A DNA stretch of 64,000 nucleotides from Agarivorans sp050870875 (GTDB taxonomy: Bacteria > Pseudomonadota > Gammaproteobacteria > Enterobacterales > Celerinatantimonadaceae): NCBI RefSeq assembly GCF_050870875.2, contig NZ_CP194041.2, positions 2,790,001 through 2,854,000 of the forward strand. Direction: 5' to 3'. Both the position numbers and the translations under genes were made by a program. Within the stretch, counting starts at the first letter, position 1; each line of letters starts with the position of its first letter. The notes beneath the pieces were generated by a model. That model had not been told where the DNA came from and made no database searches. It saw nothing but the letters and a program-made list of their open reading frames with translations. Below are positions 8,540-16,490 of this stretch, one piece after another.

Positions 8540-8981
8540 AGGGAACATGATTGAAACGCTGGTTTAGAGTATTTGCACCAAAATAGAGTTACGCTGTACT
8601 AAACTGGCGCAGTCAAATTTGTTTTAATAAAATTAAAATCTAATAATTAACAACAAAGCCAATAGATAATCTAGATTCTAGTTTTTGGCAGTGAACTAAA
8701 CTAAAGAACAGACATAATTTAGAGTGTTGAATCAAATCGAGGCAAGTCCCAGGGGCACCGATTAACTCCATTCACGAAAATATCGATAAGTTTAAGGATA
8801 AGCAGTTGTTTCTTTTAACCCTCGACCAAACACAATTATTGATTGCCATAAGCTTAAGCAAACAGTAGCGTTGAATAGATGATATAAGCTAAATTAAAGA
8901 GCCGCGAGCCTCTAATAAAGTTAAGCCTGTCATTAGGCTGGGATTCAGCTCAAAATTCATCCATAGGAAGTCATACAGAAA
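8540..8981. other. Intergenic region between eat and the creA-like gene
   Basis: About 440 AT-rich bases between divergently read genes. Apart from the elements next to eat, I see no gene, RNA motif or repeat. It must carry the promoter of the creA-like gene, whose ribosome-binding site is AGGAAG near 8965. Confidence 0.5.
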
Positions 8982-9452
8982 ATGAAAAACTCTCTTATTA
9001 TATTCGTCACTGGATGCCTATTATTCGGCTGTGATAACAACGAAGTTGGCGATGTCTCCTTAGGTTTACTCACCACCAAGGACATCAAAATATCGAATAT
9101 GGATGACGATAAAATTTCTGGTGTAACTTGTCATATTGCATCAATTGAAGCCAATTTAAGCTTGTCTGATCCAAGTGATAGCTCTATCTCCTGTCGTCAG
9201 ACCGGCGAAATCACCCCCGAGATGATCGCAACTATCGACAAAAGTAAATCAGGTGAGGTTGTGTTTAAACAGTCTAAAAGTATTTTCTTTAAAACGATGA
9301 AAGTTAGACGGATCTACGATGCAGAAAATCAAACGCTTCTTTATTTGTCGTACACCACTAAAGAGACCGAGGGAAGTTTCAAGCACAGCCTGTCTACAGT
9401 GCCATTATGGGGAACCAAAGCTTATCAAACACCACTAGCTGCAACTCAATAA
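8982..9452 (+). CDS. creA: CreA-family lipoprotein
   Basis: 156 residues. The sequence aligns by eye with Escherichia coli CreA, a periplasmic protein of unknown function: the DDDKISGVTCHIA segment, SISCRQTGEI, GEVVFKQSKSIFFKTMKV, RIYDAENQTLLYLSY and a closing STVPLWG. Unlike the E. coli protein it starts with a lipoprotein signal: a short charged end, a hydrophobic core and the lipobox LLFGC at residues 13-17, so Cys17 would be lipid-anchored. The three later cysteines could form one disulfide. It stands alone, without creBCD. The next gene, nagE, points toward it, and a terminator separates them. Confidence 0.85.
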   Translation: MKNSLIIFVTGCLLFGCDNNEVGDVSLGLLTTKDIKISNMDDDKISGVTCHIASIEANLSLSDPSDSSISCRQTGEITPEMIATIDKSKSGEVVFKQSKSIFFKTMKVRRIYDAENQTLLYLSYTTKETEGSFKHSLSTVPLWGTKAYQTPLAATQ

Positions 9453-9462
9453 GCTCTCTAAA

Positions 9463-9493
9463 CAAAAAAAAGCCCTCTACATAGAGAGGGCTT
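9463..9493 (-). terminator. Terminator of nagE
   Basis: AAGCCCTCT/AGAGGGCTT hairpin at 9470-9493 followed on the minus strand by eight T residues. It may also act weakly for the gene that converges on it. Confidence 0.9.
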
Positions 9494-9517
9494 ATCTAAC
9501 ACCAACAAAACAACGCG

Positions 9518-10960
9518 TTATTTAGCGGCTAAAATCTTAAGTTCGTTAGCAACAAACTCAACATGAGGTCCAATCACTACCTGTACCGCAGTTTTACTTG
9601 GAATAATCACCCCAGGGACATGTTTCTTCAATTCTGAAGCTTGTACCTTAGAACTGTCTTTCACCTCTAAACGAAGTCGAGTCGCGCAGTTGTCAACAAG
9701 AACCAAGTTCTCTTGTCCTCCTAACATACGAAGCACTAGACCTGCGGTATCACGATGTGAGCCTCCAACACTAACACTCGCTTCACCTTCTGATGCGTCT
9801 TCACGTCCGGGAGTATTCAGATCCATCTTCACAATCATCGTTTTGAAGATAAAGTAGTAGATTGCAAAGAACGCCAAACCTTGTACGATCAGCATGTACC
9901 AGCCAGTCGCCAAGGGATTACGTGACGATAACACCATATCGACTAAACCAGCACTAAAGCCAAATCCAGCCATCCAATGCATTGATGAAGCAATAAACAC
10001 CGAAAGGCCAGTTAACAGCGCATGCACAACATACAGTGCAGGAGCCACAAACATAAAGGCAAACTCTAAAGGTTCGGTGACACCCGTAAAGAATGAGGCC
10101 GTAGCAGCAGCGATCATTAATGATGCAACTTTCTGCTTATTCTCGGGTTTCGCCGTGTGGTAAATCGCCAATGCAGCACCGGGCAGACCAAACATCATGA
10201 TTGGGAAGAAACCAGCCATATAACGACCGGTTTCTCCAGGGATCGCATCTGGCGATACGCTGAGGAATTTCCCAAGATCATTAATGCCTGCCATATCAAA
10301 CCAGAACACCGCATTCAGAGCATGGTGCAGACCCACGGGGATCAATAGGCGGTTAAAGAAACCATAGATACCTGCACCTACCGAACCCAAACCAGTGATG
10401 CTTTCACCAAAGCTCACCAAGCCACCAAAAATTAACGGCCATAGATACATAAGGACGAAGGCTGCCACAATACCTGCGATAGAAGTCAGGATCGGAACTA
10501 ATCGCTTACCACTAAAGAAAGATAAAGCCTTATGTAACTCCACTTGATAAAAACGATTGTATAACTCGGCAGCAATAATACCGCTAATAATACCGACGAA
10601 TTGGTTGTTAATTTTGGAAAAAGCTAAAGTACTTGACTCGTTTAAGGTCACGAGCCCAATCTGCTCTACAGCACCTGGCGACAACAAAGTGGTGATGACC
10701 ATGTACCCCACAAAACCAGCAAGGGCGGCTGCGCCGTCTTTATCGCGTGACATACCATAGGCGACACCAATCGCAAATAATACCGACATATTATCGATAA
10801 TTGCCGCACCAGATTTAATTAAAAACGCCGCTAATGCGTTGTTTCCACCCCATCCATTGGGGTCAATCCAGTAACCAATACCCATTAATATGGCAGCAGC
10901 AGGTAATACTGCAACAGGCACCATCAGCGCCCGACCAATCTTTTGTAAATAGCTAAACAT
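9518..10960 (-). CDS. nagE: PTS GlcNAc-specific EIICB transporter
   Basis: Membrane permease of the phosphotransferase system that imports N-acetylglucosamine as its 6-phosphate. I place the start at the ATG at 10960 (MFSYLQKIGR), which has AGAGGG 6-8 bases upstream and begins like other glucose-family EIIC domains; the frame is open to 11173 but the extra 71 residues look non-coding and would cross the regulatory region. The 480 residues hold an EIIC domain (about 1-380, with GVTEPLEF) and a C-terminal EIIB domain with the phosphocysteine in DNCATRLRL. No EIIA domain follows, unlike E. coli NagE, so phosphate must come from a separate Crr-type EIIA. It is divergent from nagBAC. Confidence 0.95.
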   Translation of the reverse strand: MFSYLQKIGRALMVPVAVLPAAAILMGIGYWIDPNGWGGNNALAAFLIKSGAAIIDNMSVLFAIGVAYGMSRDKDGAAALAGFVGYMVITTLLSPGAVEQIGLVTLNESSTLAFSKINNQFVGIISGIIAAELYNRFYQVELHKALSFFSGKRLVPILTSIAGIVAAFVLMYLWPLIFGGLVSFGESITGLGSVGAGIYGFFNRLLIPVGLHHALNAVFWFDMAGINDLGKFLSVSPDAIPGETGRYMAGFFPIMMFGLPGAALAIYHTAKPENKQKVASLMIAAATASFFTGVTEPLEFAFMFVAPALYVVHALLTGLSVFIASSMHWMAGFGFSAGLVDMVLSSRNPLATGWYMLIVQGLAFFAIYYFIFKTMIVKMDLNTPGREDASEGEASVSVGGSHRDTAGLVLRMLGGQENLVLVDNCATRLRLEVKDSSKVQASELKKHVPGVIIPSKTAVQVVIGPHVEFVANELKILAAK

Positions 10961-11072
10961 AGCATCCCTCTTCATAGCTGTAATTAAGCAAACTTCGTTA
11001 AACTGGCGATTCCGCCAAATCTCCTTTGCGAAGAAAAACAACTTATCATTTGTTTCTATATTCGCCAAGAAC

Positions 11073-11092
11073 TTATTTCGCAGTGTAAATAA
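11073..11092. promoter_or_regulatory. NagC-type operator, nagE side
   Basis: The 20-bp inverted repeat TTATTTCGCAGTGTAAATAA has the same frame (TTATT-N10-AATAA) and a related core as a second site at 11188-11207. It lies about 115 bp upstream of nagE. A ROK repressor (NagC) is encoded in the divergent operon, which makes it the likely ligand. Confidence 0.65.
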
Positions 11093-11187
11093 ATAAAAGT
11101 ACAGCAACAAACAAAGCGCTTCTAAAACGTGATCTACACCCGCATAATTAGACGGTAATCCAAATTCTCTCACAGTTTTTATAAAAC

Positions 11188-11207
11188 TTATTTTTCAGCG
11201 AGAATAA
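11188..11207. promoter_or_regulatory. NagC-type operator, nagB side
   Basis: TTATTTTTCAGCGAGAATAA, the partner of the site at 11073-11092. The centres are 115 bp apart, close to eleven helical turns, which would suit looping between two bound NagC dimers as known for the nagE-nagB region of E. coli. Confidence 0.65.
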
Positions 11208-11244
11208 AACTGCTAAGCTAAGTTAAAAATATCGGAGAGAAACA

Positions 11245-12042
11245 ATGAGATTAATACCATTACTAAACAAAGAGCAGGTTGGGCGCTGGTCTGCTCTTTA
11301 TATCGCAGAGAAAATTAAGTCTTATAATCCTAGCCAAGAGAGGCCCTTTGTTCTGGGTTGTCCAACTGGTGGTACACCGTTATATACTTATCAGCACTTA
11401 ATCGAGCTGCATCGCCAAAACCAAGTTAGCTTTGAGCACGTGGTGACCTTTAACATGGACGAGTATGTGGGGATCCCTGCCGAACATCCTGAAAGCTACC
11501 GTAGCTTTATGCACAATAACTTCTTTGAACACATTGATATTAAGCCAGAAAATATTAATCTGCTGGACGGTAATGCACCCGATCTGCAAATAGAATGTGA
11601 ACGTTACGAACAAAAGATCAAACACTACGGCAAAATCAATTTGTTTATGGGTGGTGTTGGTGTGGATGGACATATTGCCTTTAATGAACCAGCTTCCTCT
11701 CTTGCCTCTCGGACCAGAATTAAAACCCTGACTGAAGATACCCGAATCGCAAACTCTCGTTTCTTCAATCATCTTGATGAAGTGCCTAAACTTGCACTCA
11801 CCGTTGGGGTCGGTACCTTACTCGATGCGGAAGAAATTTTAATATTGGTGACCGGACATAATAAGGCGCAAGCCCTGCAGGCTGCTGTAGAAGGTAGCGT
11901 TAATCATCTATGGACGATTTCTGCTTTACAATTACATCCTCGATCGATGATTGTCTGCGACCAACCCTCCACCATGGAGCTAAAAGTAAAAACCGTGCGT
12001 TACTTCCATGAACTTGAAGCAAATAACATAAAAAATATTTAG
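11245..12042 (+). CDS. nagB: Glucosamine-6-phosphate deaminase
   Basis: 265 residues, the usual length of NagB. It converts glucosamine-6-phosphate to fructose-6-phosphate and ammonia in the cytosol, the last step of GlcNAc catabolism. Conserved blocks are TGGTPLYTY, the substrate loop NMDEYVGIP with the catalytic Asp, and GGVGVDGHIAFNEP with the His/Glu pair. The ATG has GGAGAG 6 bases upstream. It is first in nagB-nagA-nagC, divergent from nagE, and lies just downstream of the NagC-type operator at 11188. Confidence 0.98.
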   Translation: MRLIPLLNKEQVGRWSALYIAEKIKSYNPSQERPFVLGCPTGGTPLYTYQHLIELHRQNQVSFEHVVTFNMDEYVGIPAEHPESYRSFMHNNFFEHIDIKPENINLLDGNAPDLQIECERYEQKIKHYGKINLFMGGVGVDGHIAFNEPASSLASRTRIKTLTEDTRIANSRFFNHLDEVPKLALTVGVGTLLDAEEILILVTGHNKAQALQAAVEGSVNHLWTISALQLHPRSMIVCDQPSTMELKVKTVRYFHELEANNIKNI

Positions 12043-12052
12043 GATAAGTCGA

Positions 12053-13189
12053 ATGATGTATGCCCTTACTAATGCCTCAGTTTTTGACGGCAACGAATTG
12101 CTAAATAACTACGCGGTTATCATCGATAAAGAGCGTATTGCGGCCGTATGCCCCGAGCAAGACGTTTCACCTCAGATAAAGCAAATCAATTTAAATGGAG
12201 CCACGCTGTGCCCCGGCTTTATCGATTTGCAACTCAACGGTTGTGGCGGGGTGATGCTAAACGGTGACTTTTCCAACACAAATCTGGAACTGATGCATCG
12301 CACCAATTTAAAAAGTGGAACCACTCATTTTCTACCGACTTTAATTACCACCGACGATCAAGAGATGGAACAAGCCATAGCAGTCTCTCGTAGCAATCAA
12401 CAGAATCATGGTTCAGGTAACTTAGGCCTACATTTAGAAGGCCCCTATTTAAGTAAAATCAAAAAAGGGATCCATAGTGAACAACATATTCGTCAACTTA
12501 ATCAACAACGCCTGCAGTTTTTATTAGACAATCATGACGCGATTAAAAAGATCACCTTGGCCCCTGAGCATGTAACCGCCCATGATGTTCAAGCATTAAC
12601 CGAAGCCGGCATACTCGTTTCACTTGGTCATACTAACGCAAGTTACCAGCAAGCCAGCGACGCAATCAAGGCCGGCGCAAGCTTCGCCACACATTTATTT
12701 AACGCCATGAGCTCAATCACCGGTCGAGAGCCCGGCGTCGTAGGCGCAGTATTCGACCACCAACTTTATGCAGGTATTATTGTGGATGGCCACCACGTTG
12801 CCGCAGCCAACATTCGCCTCGCGAAGCGCCTACTCGAGCATAAGTTATATTTAGTCACGGATGCGACCGCAGCAGCAGGCGCGAACATTAGCCACTTCGA
12901 TTTTGTTGGCCGAGAGATCCAAGTACAGAATGGCGTTTGTATAGGTGATGATGGTACACTCGGCGGCTCAGCTTTAACGATGATAGAAGCGATAGAAAAC
13001 TGCGTACAAACGGTTGGCTTATCTCTCACTGAATCTTTAAGAATGGCCTCTCTCTACCCAGCATCAGCACTTTCAATAGATGATATATTAGGGCGAATTA
13101 AACCTGGTTACAGTGCAAACCTAAGCGCCTTTAATAAAGACTTCAAGCTAACTTTAACGGTTAGCGATGGCAAACTGACTCAGTTTTAA
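12053..13189 (+). CDS. nagA: N-acetylglucosamine-6-phosphate deacetylase
   Basis: 378 residues. It removes acetate from GlcNAc-6-phosphate to give the NagB substrate. The amidohydrolase fold is shown by PGFIDLQLNGCGG, the metal-binding glutamate in HLEGPYLS, GHTNASY and THLFNAMS with metal-binding histidines, VDGHH, and the catalytic aspartate in VTDATAAAG. It follows nagB by 10 bp with AGGA before the ATG, and nagC follows 3 bp later, so the three genes form one operon. Confidence 0.98.
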   Translation: MMYALTNASVFDGNELLNNYAVIIDKERIAAVCPEQDVSPQIKQINLNGATLCPGFIDLQLNGCGGVMLNGDFSNTNLELMHRTNLKSGTTHFLPTLITTDDQEMEQAIAVSRSNQQNHGSGNLGLHLEGPYLSKIKKGIHSEQHIRQLNQQRLQFLLDNHDAIKKITLAPEHVTAHDVQALTEAGILVSLGHTNASYQQASDAIKAGASFATHLFNAMSSITGREPGVVGAVFDHQLYAGIIVDGHHVAAANIRLAKRLLEHKLYLVTDATAAAGANISHFDFVGREIQVQNGVCIGDDGTLGGSALTMIEAIENCVQTVGLSLTESLRMASLYPASALSIDDILGRIKPGYSANLSAFNKDFKLTLTVSDGKLTQF

Positions 13190-13192
13190 GCA

Positions 13193-14425
13193 ATGAATGG
13201 TATGAATGACAAACAAATCGTAAATGTAGACCAAGTAAAACGGATCAACATGGCCGCGGTATATCGAATGATCGACCAACAAGGTCCAATCTCCCGAGTC
13301 AAAGTTGCCGAACAAAGTCAATTAGCCCCCGCGAGCGTCACCAAAATCACTCGCCAACTTCTCACAACCGGCCTGATTAAAGAAGTGGCACAACAAGCTT
13401 CTACCGGGGGGCGCAGAGCTATTTCGCTCATGACCGAGCAAAGTCATTACTACTTTATTTCAGTGCGCTTAGGCCGCGGTGAAATGGATATATCGTTGTT
13501 TGATTTAAGTGGCATTCAACATGCGCATAGCAAATTGTATTTAAGTGAAGTGGAGCAAACCCCTCTGGTCGCTCGGTTATTAGGTAATATAGAACAATTT
13601 ATTGAACAACGGCTTAATCCAAACCAGCAATTAATTGCTATCGCGGTTACGTTGTCGGGCTTGGTCAATCCTGGCGAAGGTATTGTGGTTTACACACCAC
13701 ATTACCAGTTGCGTGAATGTCCACTCGCAAACTTAATTGAGCAGCGCTTTAAACTACCAGCCTACATCGGCAACGATACCCGGGCCATGGCGCTCGCTGA
13801 ACACTATTTTGGAGCTACCCGCGATTGTCTCGATTCAATCCTGATCAGCGCTCATAGTGGTACCAGCGCAGGCATTATTGTCGATGGAAAGGTTTTTATG
13901 AGCCAACATCGTGACGTTGGGGAAATCGGCCATATTCAAATGGATCCCCTTGGTGATAAGTGCCAATGCGGCAACGTTGGTTGTTTAGAAACCATCGTCT
14001 CAAATACGGCCATCGTTCAGCGAGTCAAAACCTTAATCGACCAAGGCTGTCCGTCGATCTTAGAAAACAATTTTGGCATAGAAGATATCTGCTTAGCCGC
14101 CAATCAAGGCGATATGTTATGCCATCAAGTACTACGAAGAGTGGGTAAAATGCTGGGTAATAGTATTGCTTTGACCATCAACCTGTTTCATCCTGAAAAG
14201 ATAATATTGGCTGGCGAAATCATGATCGCCAAAGACATTTTACTGTCGACCATTAACCAGTGTATTCAACATCAAGCGCTGAAATCTTTTGCCAAAGACC
14301 TGCCGATTGAAATGGCTCATTTTCAAAACAATCCTACGATGGGAGGTTTAGCCTTAATTAAGCGTGCCCTACTCGACGGCAGCCTGCTGATCCGGCTGAT
14401 AAATGAGAAAGCCCAACTCAGCTGA
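13193..14425 (+). CDS. nagC: ROK-family transcriptional repressor NagC
   Basis: 410 residues: an N-terminal winged helix (about residues 20-75, with VAEQSQLAPASVTKITRQLL) and a ROK sugar-kinase-like domain with GLVNPGEGIV, the GEIGHIQ block and the zinc site CQCGNVGCLE. In E. coli NagC represses nag genes and is released by GlcNAc-6-phosphate; operon position with nagBA supports the same role here. The start is either the ATG at 13193 or the one at 13202; neither has a strong ribosome-binding site, and coupling to nagA translation is likely. No T-rich terminator follows, though 14426-14500 holds two short inverted repeats. Confidence 0.95.
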   Translation: MNGMNDKQIVNVDQVKRINMAAVYRMIDQQGPISRVKVAEQSQLAPASVTKITRQLLTTGLIKEVAQQASTGGRRAISLMTEQSHYYFISVRLGRGEMDISLFDLSGIQHAHSKLYLSEVEQTPLVARLLGNIEQFIEQRLNPNQQLIAIAVTLSGLVNPGEGIVVYTPHYQLRECPLANLIEQRFKLPAYIGNDTRAMALAEHYFGATRDCLDSILISAHSGTSAGIIVDGKVFMSQHRDVGEIGHIQMDPLGDKCQCGNVGCLETIVSNTAIVQRVKTLIDQGCPSILENNFGIEDICLAANQGDMLCHQVLRRVGKMLGNSIALTINLFHPEKIILAGEIMIAKDILLSTINQCIQHQALKSFAKDLPIEMAHFQNNPTMGGLALIKRALLDGSLLIRLINEKAQLS

Positions 14426-14587
14426 GCAATAATTTGGTTCACATCAAACTGATATTGCTGACAGCGCGCAACTCAACGCGCTCAGGTCACTATCAAGTAA
14501 TTCGCCTCACAAAAACACAGTAAACACTTTTAGCCTTAGGTTTTACCACTAATTTCATGTTTTAATATCCGCAACCATCCGCAGAGA

Positions 14588-16138
14588 TTGAAATTAGTGC
14601 AAGAAATAAAGCAACGAGTTGTCGTCACCGCCAGTGGGATCCTCATGGGAACGCTGGCCATGTTCATTTCCCTTTTTTTACTCTCGAAAGACATTAGCAA
14701 AAGCCAGCAATATTACGCCAACGAATCACTCGGACTGGCTCAGGCGGTGATCTACGAATCACTGCAAACTCTAGAGACGCTCAATAGCTTAGAACACCAT
14801 GATTGCGGAAAAGACCTGCTGATAAAAATCAGGCAAATAGTTTTCCTCAGTAATTTCATTAAAGATATTGGAGTACTTCAAGAAGATAAATTGCTCTGCA
14901 CTAGTATTGGGGGGCCCTTAACAGAGCCTATTGTTGTCATTCCACCAGACTTCACCAGTAAACAAGGGCTGGATGTTTGGCTAAATCAAAAACTCATTGC
15001 CTTAAATAGGCTCAACTCTGGCTTGATCATGAAGAAGGGCCAATTCAATGTCGTTATTGCCAATACAACTTTTGCTAACCTTGATTATGGTGATAATTAC
15101 TGGGAAATGGTCAGTGGTTTTAAAGGACAATACCGACATATAAGTGGTACACCAGAGCTATTTCGTCAGGTGGGGAGAGACAACGACAGTGAAGTTACCC
15201 TCAGTTACCATTATTTTCATCAATGTAACAGCACTTATCAATTTTGTATCGCGTTAAAGCTTTATAATTCTTCGTTGGTGAAAAACAGACTAACTTTCTT
15301 ACTATTAAGCTTATTGCTGAGTGTCACTGTTGGCGTCATCAGCAGCATGCTGGCAGTAACACTAATAAAACGCCACCTTAGTGTGAATGCCCGACTCCGT
15401 AGGGGGCTTAAGAAAGGCTATTTTTACTATCAAATCCAACCCTTGGTTGATTTGAAAACACAACAAATCATTGGTGGTGAGGTATTAGCCAGATTTACCG
15501 ATCCCCATGGAAGCCTTACTCCCGAAGAATTTATTCCATTGTTGCCTAAACTACGTATGACTTGGCCTTTTACTCTACACATCATCAAAGGCGCACTAAC
15601 AGAACTACAAGCAAGCCAGGCGATGCAAGCGTCAACTAAAATCAGTTTTAATATCTTTCCCTTGGATGTTGAAACCAACAGAATTGCAGAATTACGCCAA
15701 CAACCAGAGCTTGAACAATTTTCAGGCAATATCACCCTTGAAATCACCGAAGACCTGCAACTCGACGGATTAAATGCACGACGTAATATCAATCTGATTA
15801 TTCAACAAGGTTTCGAAGTAGCTATTGATGACTTTGGCACTGGATACTCTAACCTCAAGCAACTGAAGCATTTTCGCTGCCACTACCTCAAAATAGATAA
15901 AAGCTTTGTATGTGAGTTAGCCAATGGAACGGTGCGTTCTAGCCTCATTCCGCATATTGTAGATATTGCGCGTCAATCCAAACTCAAAATCGTGGCTGAA
16001 GGGATAGAGAATGAAATCCAAGCCGAAGCTCTACGAGATCTAAAGGTTGAGTACGGCCAAGGACAAATGTTTGGTGAAGCAATGGCGATAAGCGATTTTG
16101 TTGCGTTATATCTAGCATCACAGCAACAGACAAAATAA
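14588..16138 (+). CDS. CSS-motif/EAL-domain cyclic di-GMP phosphodiesterase
   Basis: 516 residues from a TTG at 14588; a GTG at 14597 is an alternative. The layout is membrane helix (11-32), periplasmic redox-type sensor (33-235) with Cys73 and a CTS triplet at 104-106 in place of the CSS motif, membrane helix (236-260), then an EAL domain. Catalytic elements all look intact: EVLAR (298-302), FNIF, EITE, IDDFGTGYSNL (413-423), KIDKSF, AEGIE and the GQGQMFG end. The family hydrolyses c-di-GMP to pGpG, with activity set by a disulfide in the sensor and by DSB enzymes; dsbB lies 7 kb away, which may be chance. It is a single gene with its own terminator. Confidence 0.93.
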   Translation: MKLVQEIKQRVVVTASGILMGTLAMFISLFLLSKDISKSQQYYANESLGLAQAVIYESLQTLETLNSLEHHDCGKDLLIKIRQIVFLSNFIKDIGVLQEDKLLCTSIGGPLTEPIVVIPPDFTSKQGLDVWLNQKLIALNRLNSGLIMKKGQFNVVIANTTFANLDYGDNYWEMVSGFKGQYRHISGTPELFRQVGRDNDSEVTLSYHYFHQCNSTYQFCIALKLYNSSLVKNRLTFLLLSLLLSVTVGVISSMLAVTLIKRHLSVNARLRRGLKKGYFYYQIQPLVDLKTQQIIGGEVLARFTDPHGSLTPEEFIPLLPKLRMTWPFTLHIIKGALTELQASQAMQASTKISFNIFPLDVETNRIAELRQQPELEQFSGNITLEITEDLQLDGLNARRNINLIIQQGFEVAIDDFGTGYSNLKQLKHFRCHYLKIDKSFVCELANGTVRSSLIPHIVDIARQSKLKIVAEGIENEIQAEALRDLKVEYGQGQMFGEAMAISDFVALYLASQQQTK

Positions 16139-16153
16139 TCGAAACCGGAAAAC

Positions 16154-16181
16154 AAAAGGATTGTGCAAGCACAATCCTTTT
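16154..16181. terminator. Bidirectional terminator between EAL gene and feoC
   Basis: AAAAGGATTGTGC and GCACAATCCTTTT form a near-perfect 13-bp inverted repeat with flanking A and T runs, 15 bp past the EAL-gene stop and downstream of the converging feoABC operon. Confidence 0.85.
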
Positions 16182-16238
16182 GATGCGTAGTGATGCTTAC
16201 TCTAAAATGAGCTCTGCAAACGTGCAGCCCCCCTCAAA

Positions 16239-16490
16239 TTAGCAAGTAATGCCTATCTGTTGCTCACTCTGCCAATACAATTGCCACTGCGCTTCATTGG
16301 CACCACAACCACAGCCCCTTGAACACGCCGCCAGTTTTACCAATTTTATGCGATGTCGTTTAACCCAGGGTTGCAACATCGCCAACGTTGCATCTTCACT
16401 CAGTGAGAAATGTTTCGCCAACTGACTTAACATTAAGCCAGGATTTTGCTGAATGTACTCTTTAAGCTTGTGTAATATCAAAATGCTCAA
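16239..16490 (-). CDS. feoC: FeoC-like ferrous iron transport regulator
   Basis: 83 residues with an N-terminal winged-helix fold (LKEYIQQNPGLMLSQLAKHF) and a C-terminal cysteine cluster CSRGCGCG that suggests an Fe-S cluster, as in FeoC of enterobacteria. FeoC binds the cytosolic part of FeoB and protects it from degradation. Its start overlaps the feoB 3' end by 29 bp, so translation is coupled. It is the last gene of feoABC. Confidence 0.88.
   Translation of the reverse strand: MSILILHKLKEYIQQNPGLMLSQLAKHFSLSEDATLAMLQPWVKRHRIKLVKLAACSRGCGCGANEAQWQLYWQSEQQIGITC

Noticed and set aside
8455..8981. Cobalamin riboswitch upstream of the B12-dependent ethanolamine genes
   Set aside because: No B12-box (GCCACTG-type) string or matching arms are present on the minus strand.
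11100..11150. A CRP site between nagE and nagB
   Set aside because: The nearest TGTGA-N6-TCACA-like string (CGTGATCTACACCC) has too many mismatches to call.
10961..11173. N-terminal extension of 71 codons on nagE
   Set aside because: The downstream ATG at 10960 has a strong ribosome-binding site and the family start; the extension crosses the NagC operator at 11073.
14426..14587. Terminator after nagC
   Set aside because: Inverted repeats AGCAATA/TATTGCT and AGCGCG/CGCGCT are present, but neither has a T tract and their positions do not form a standard terminator.
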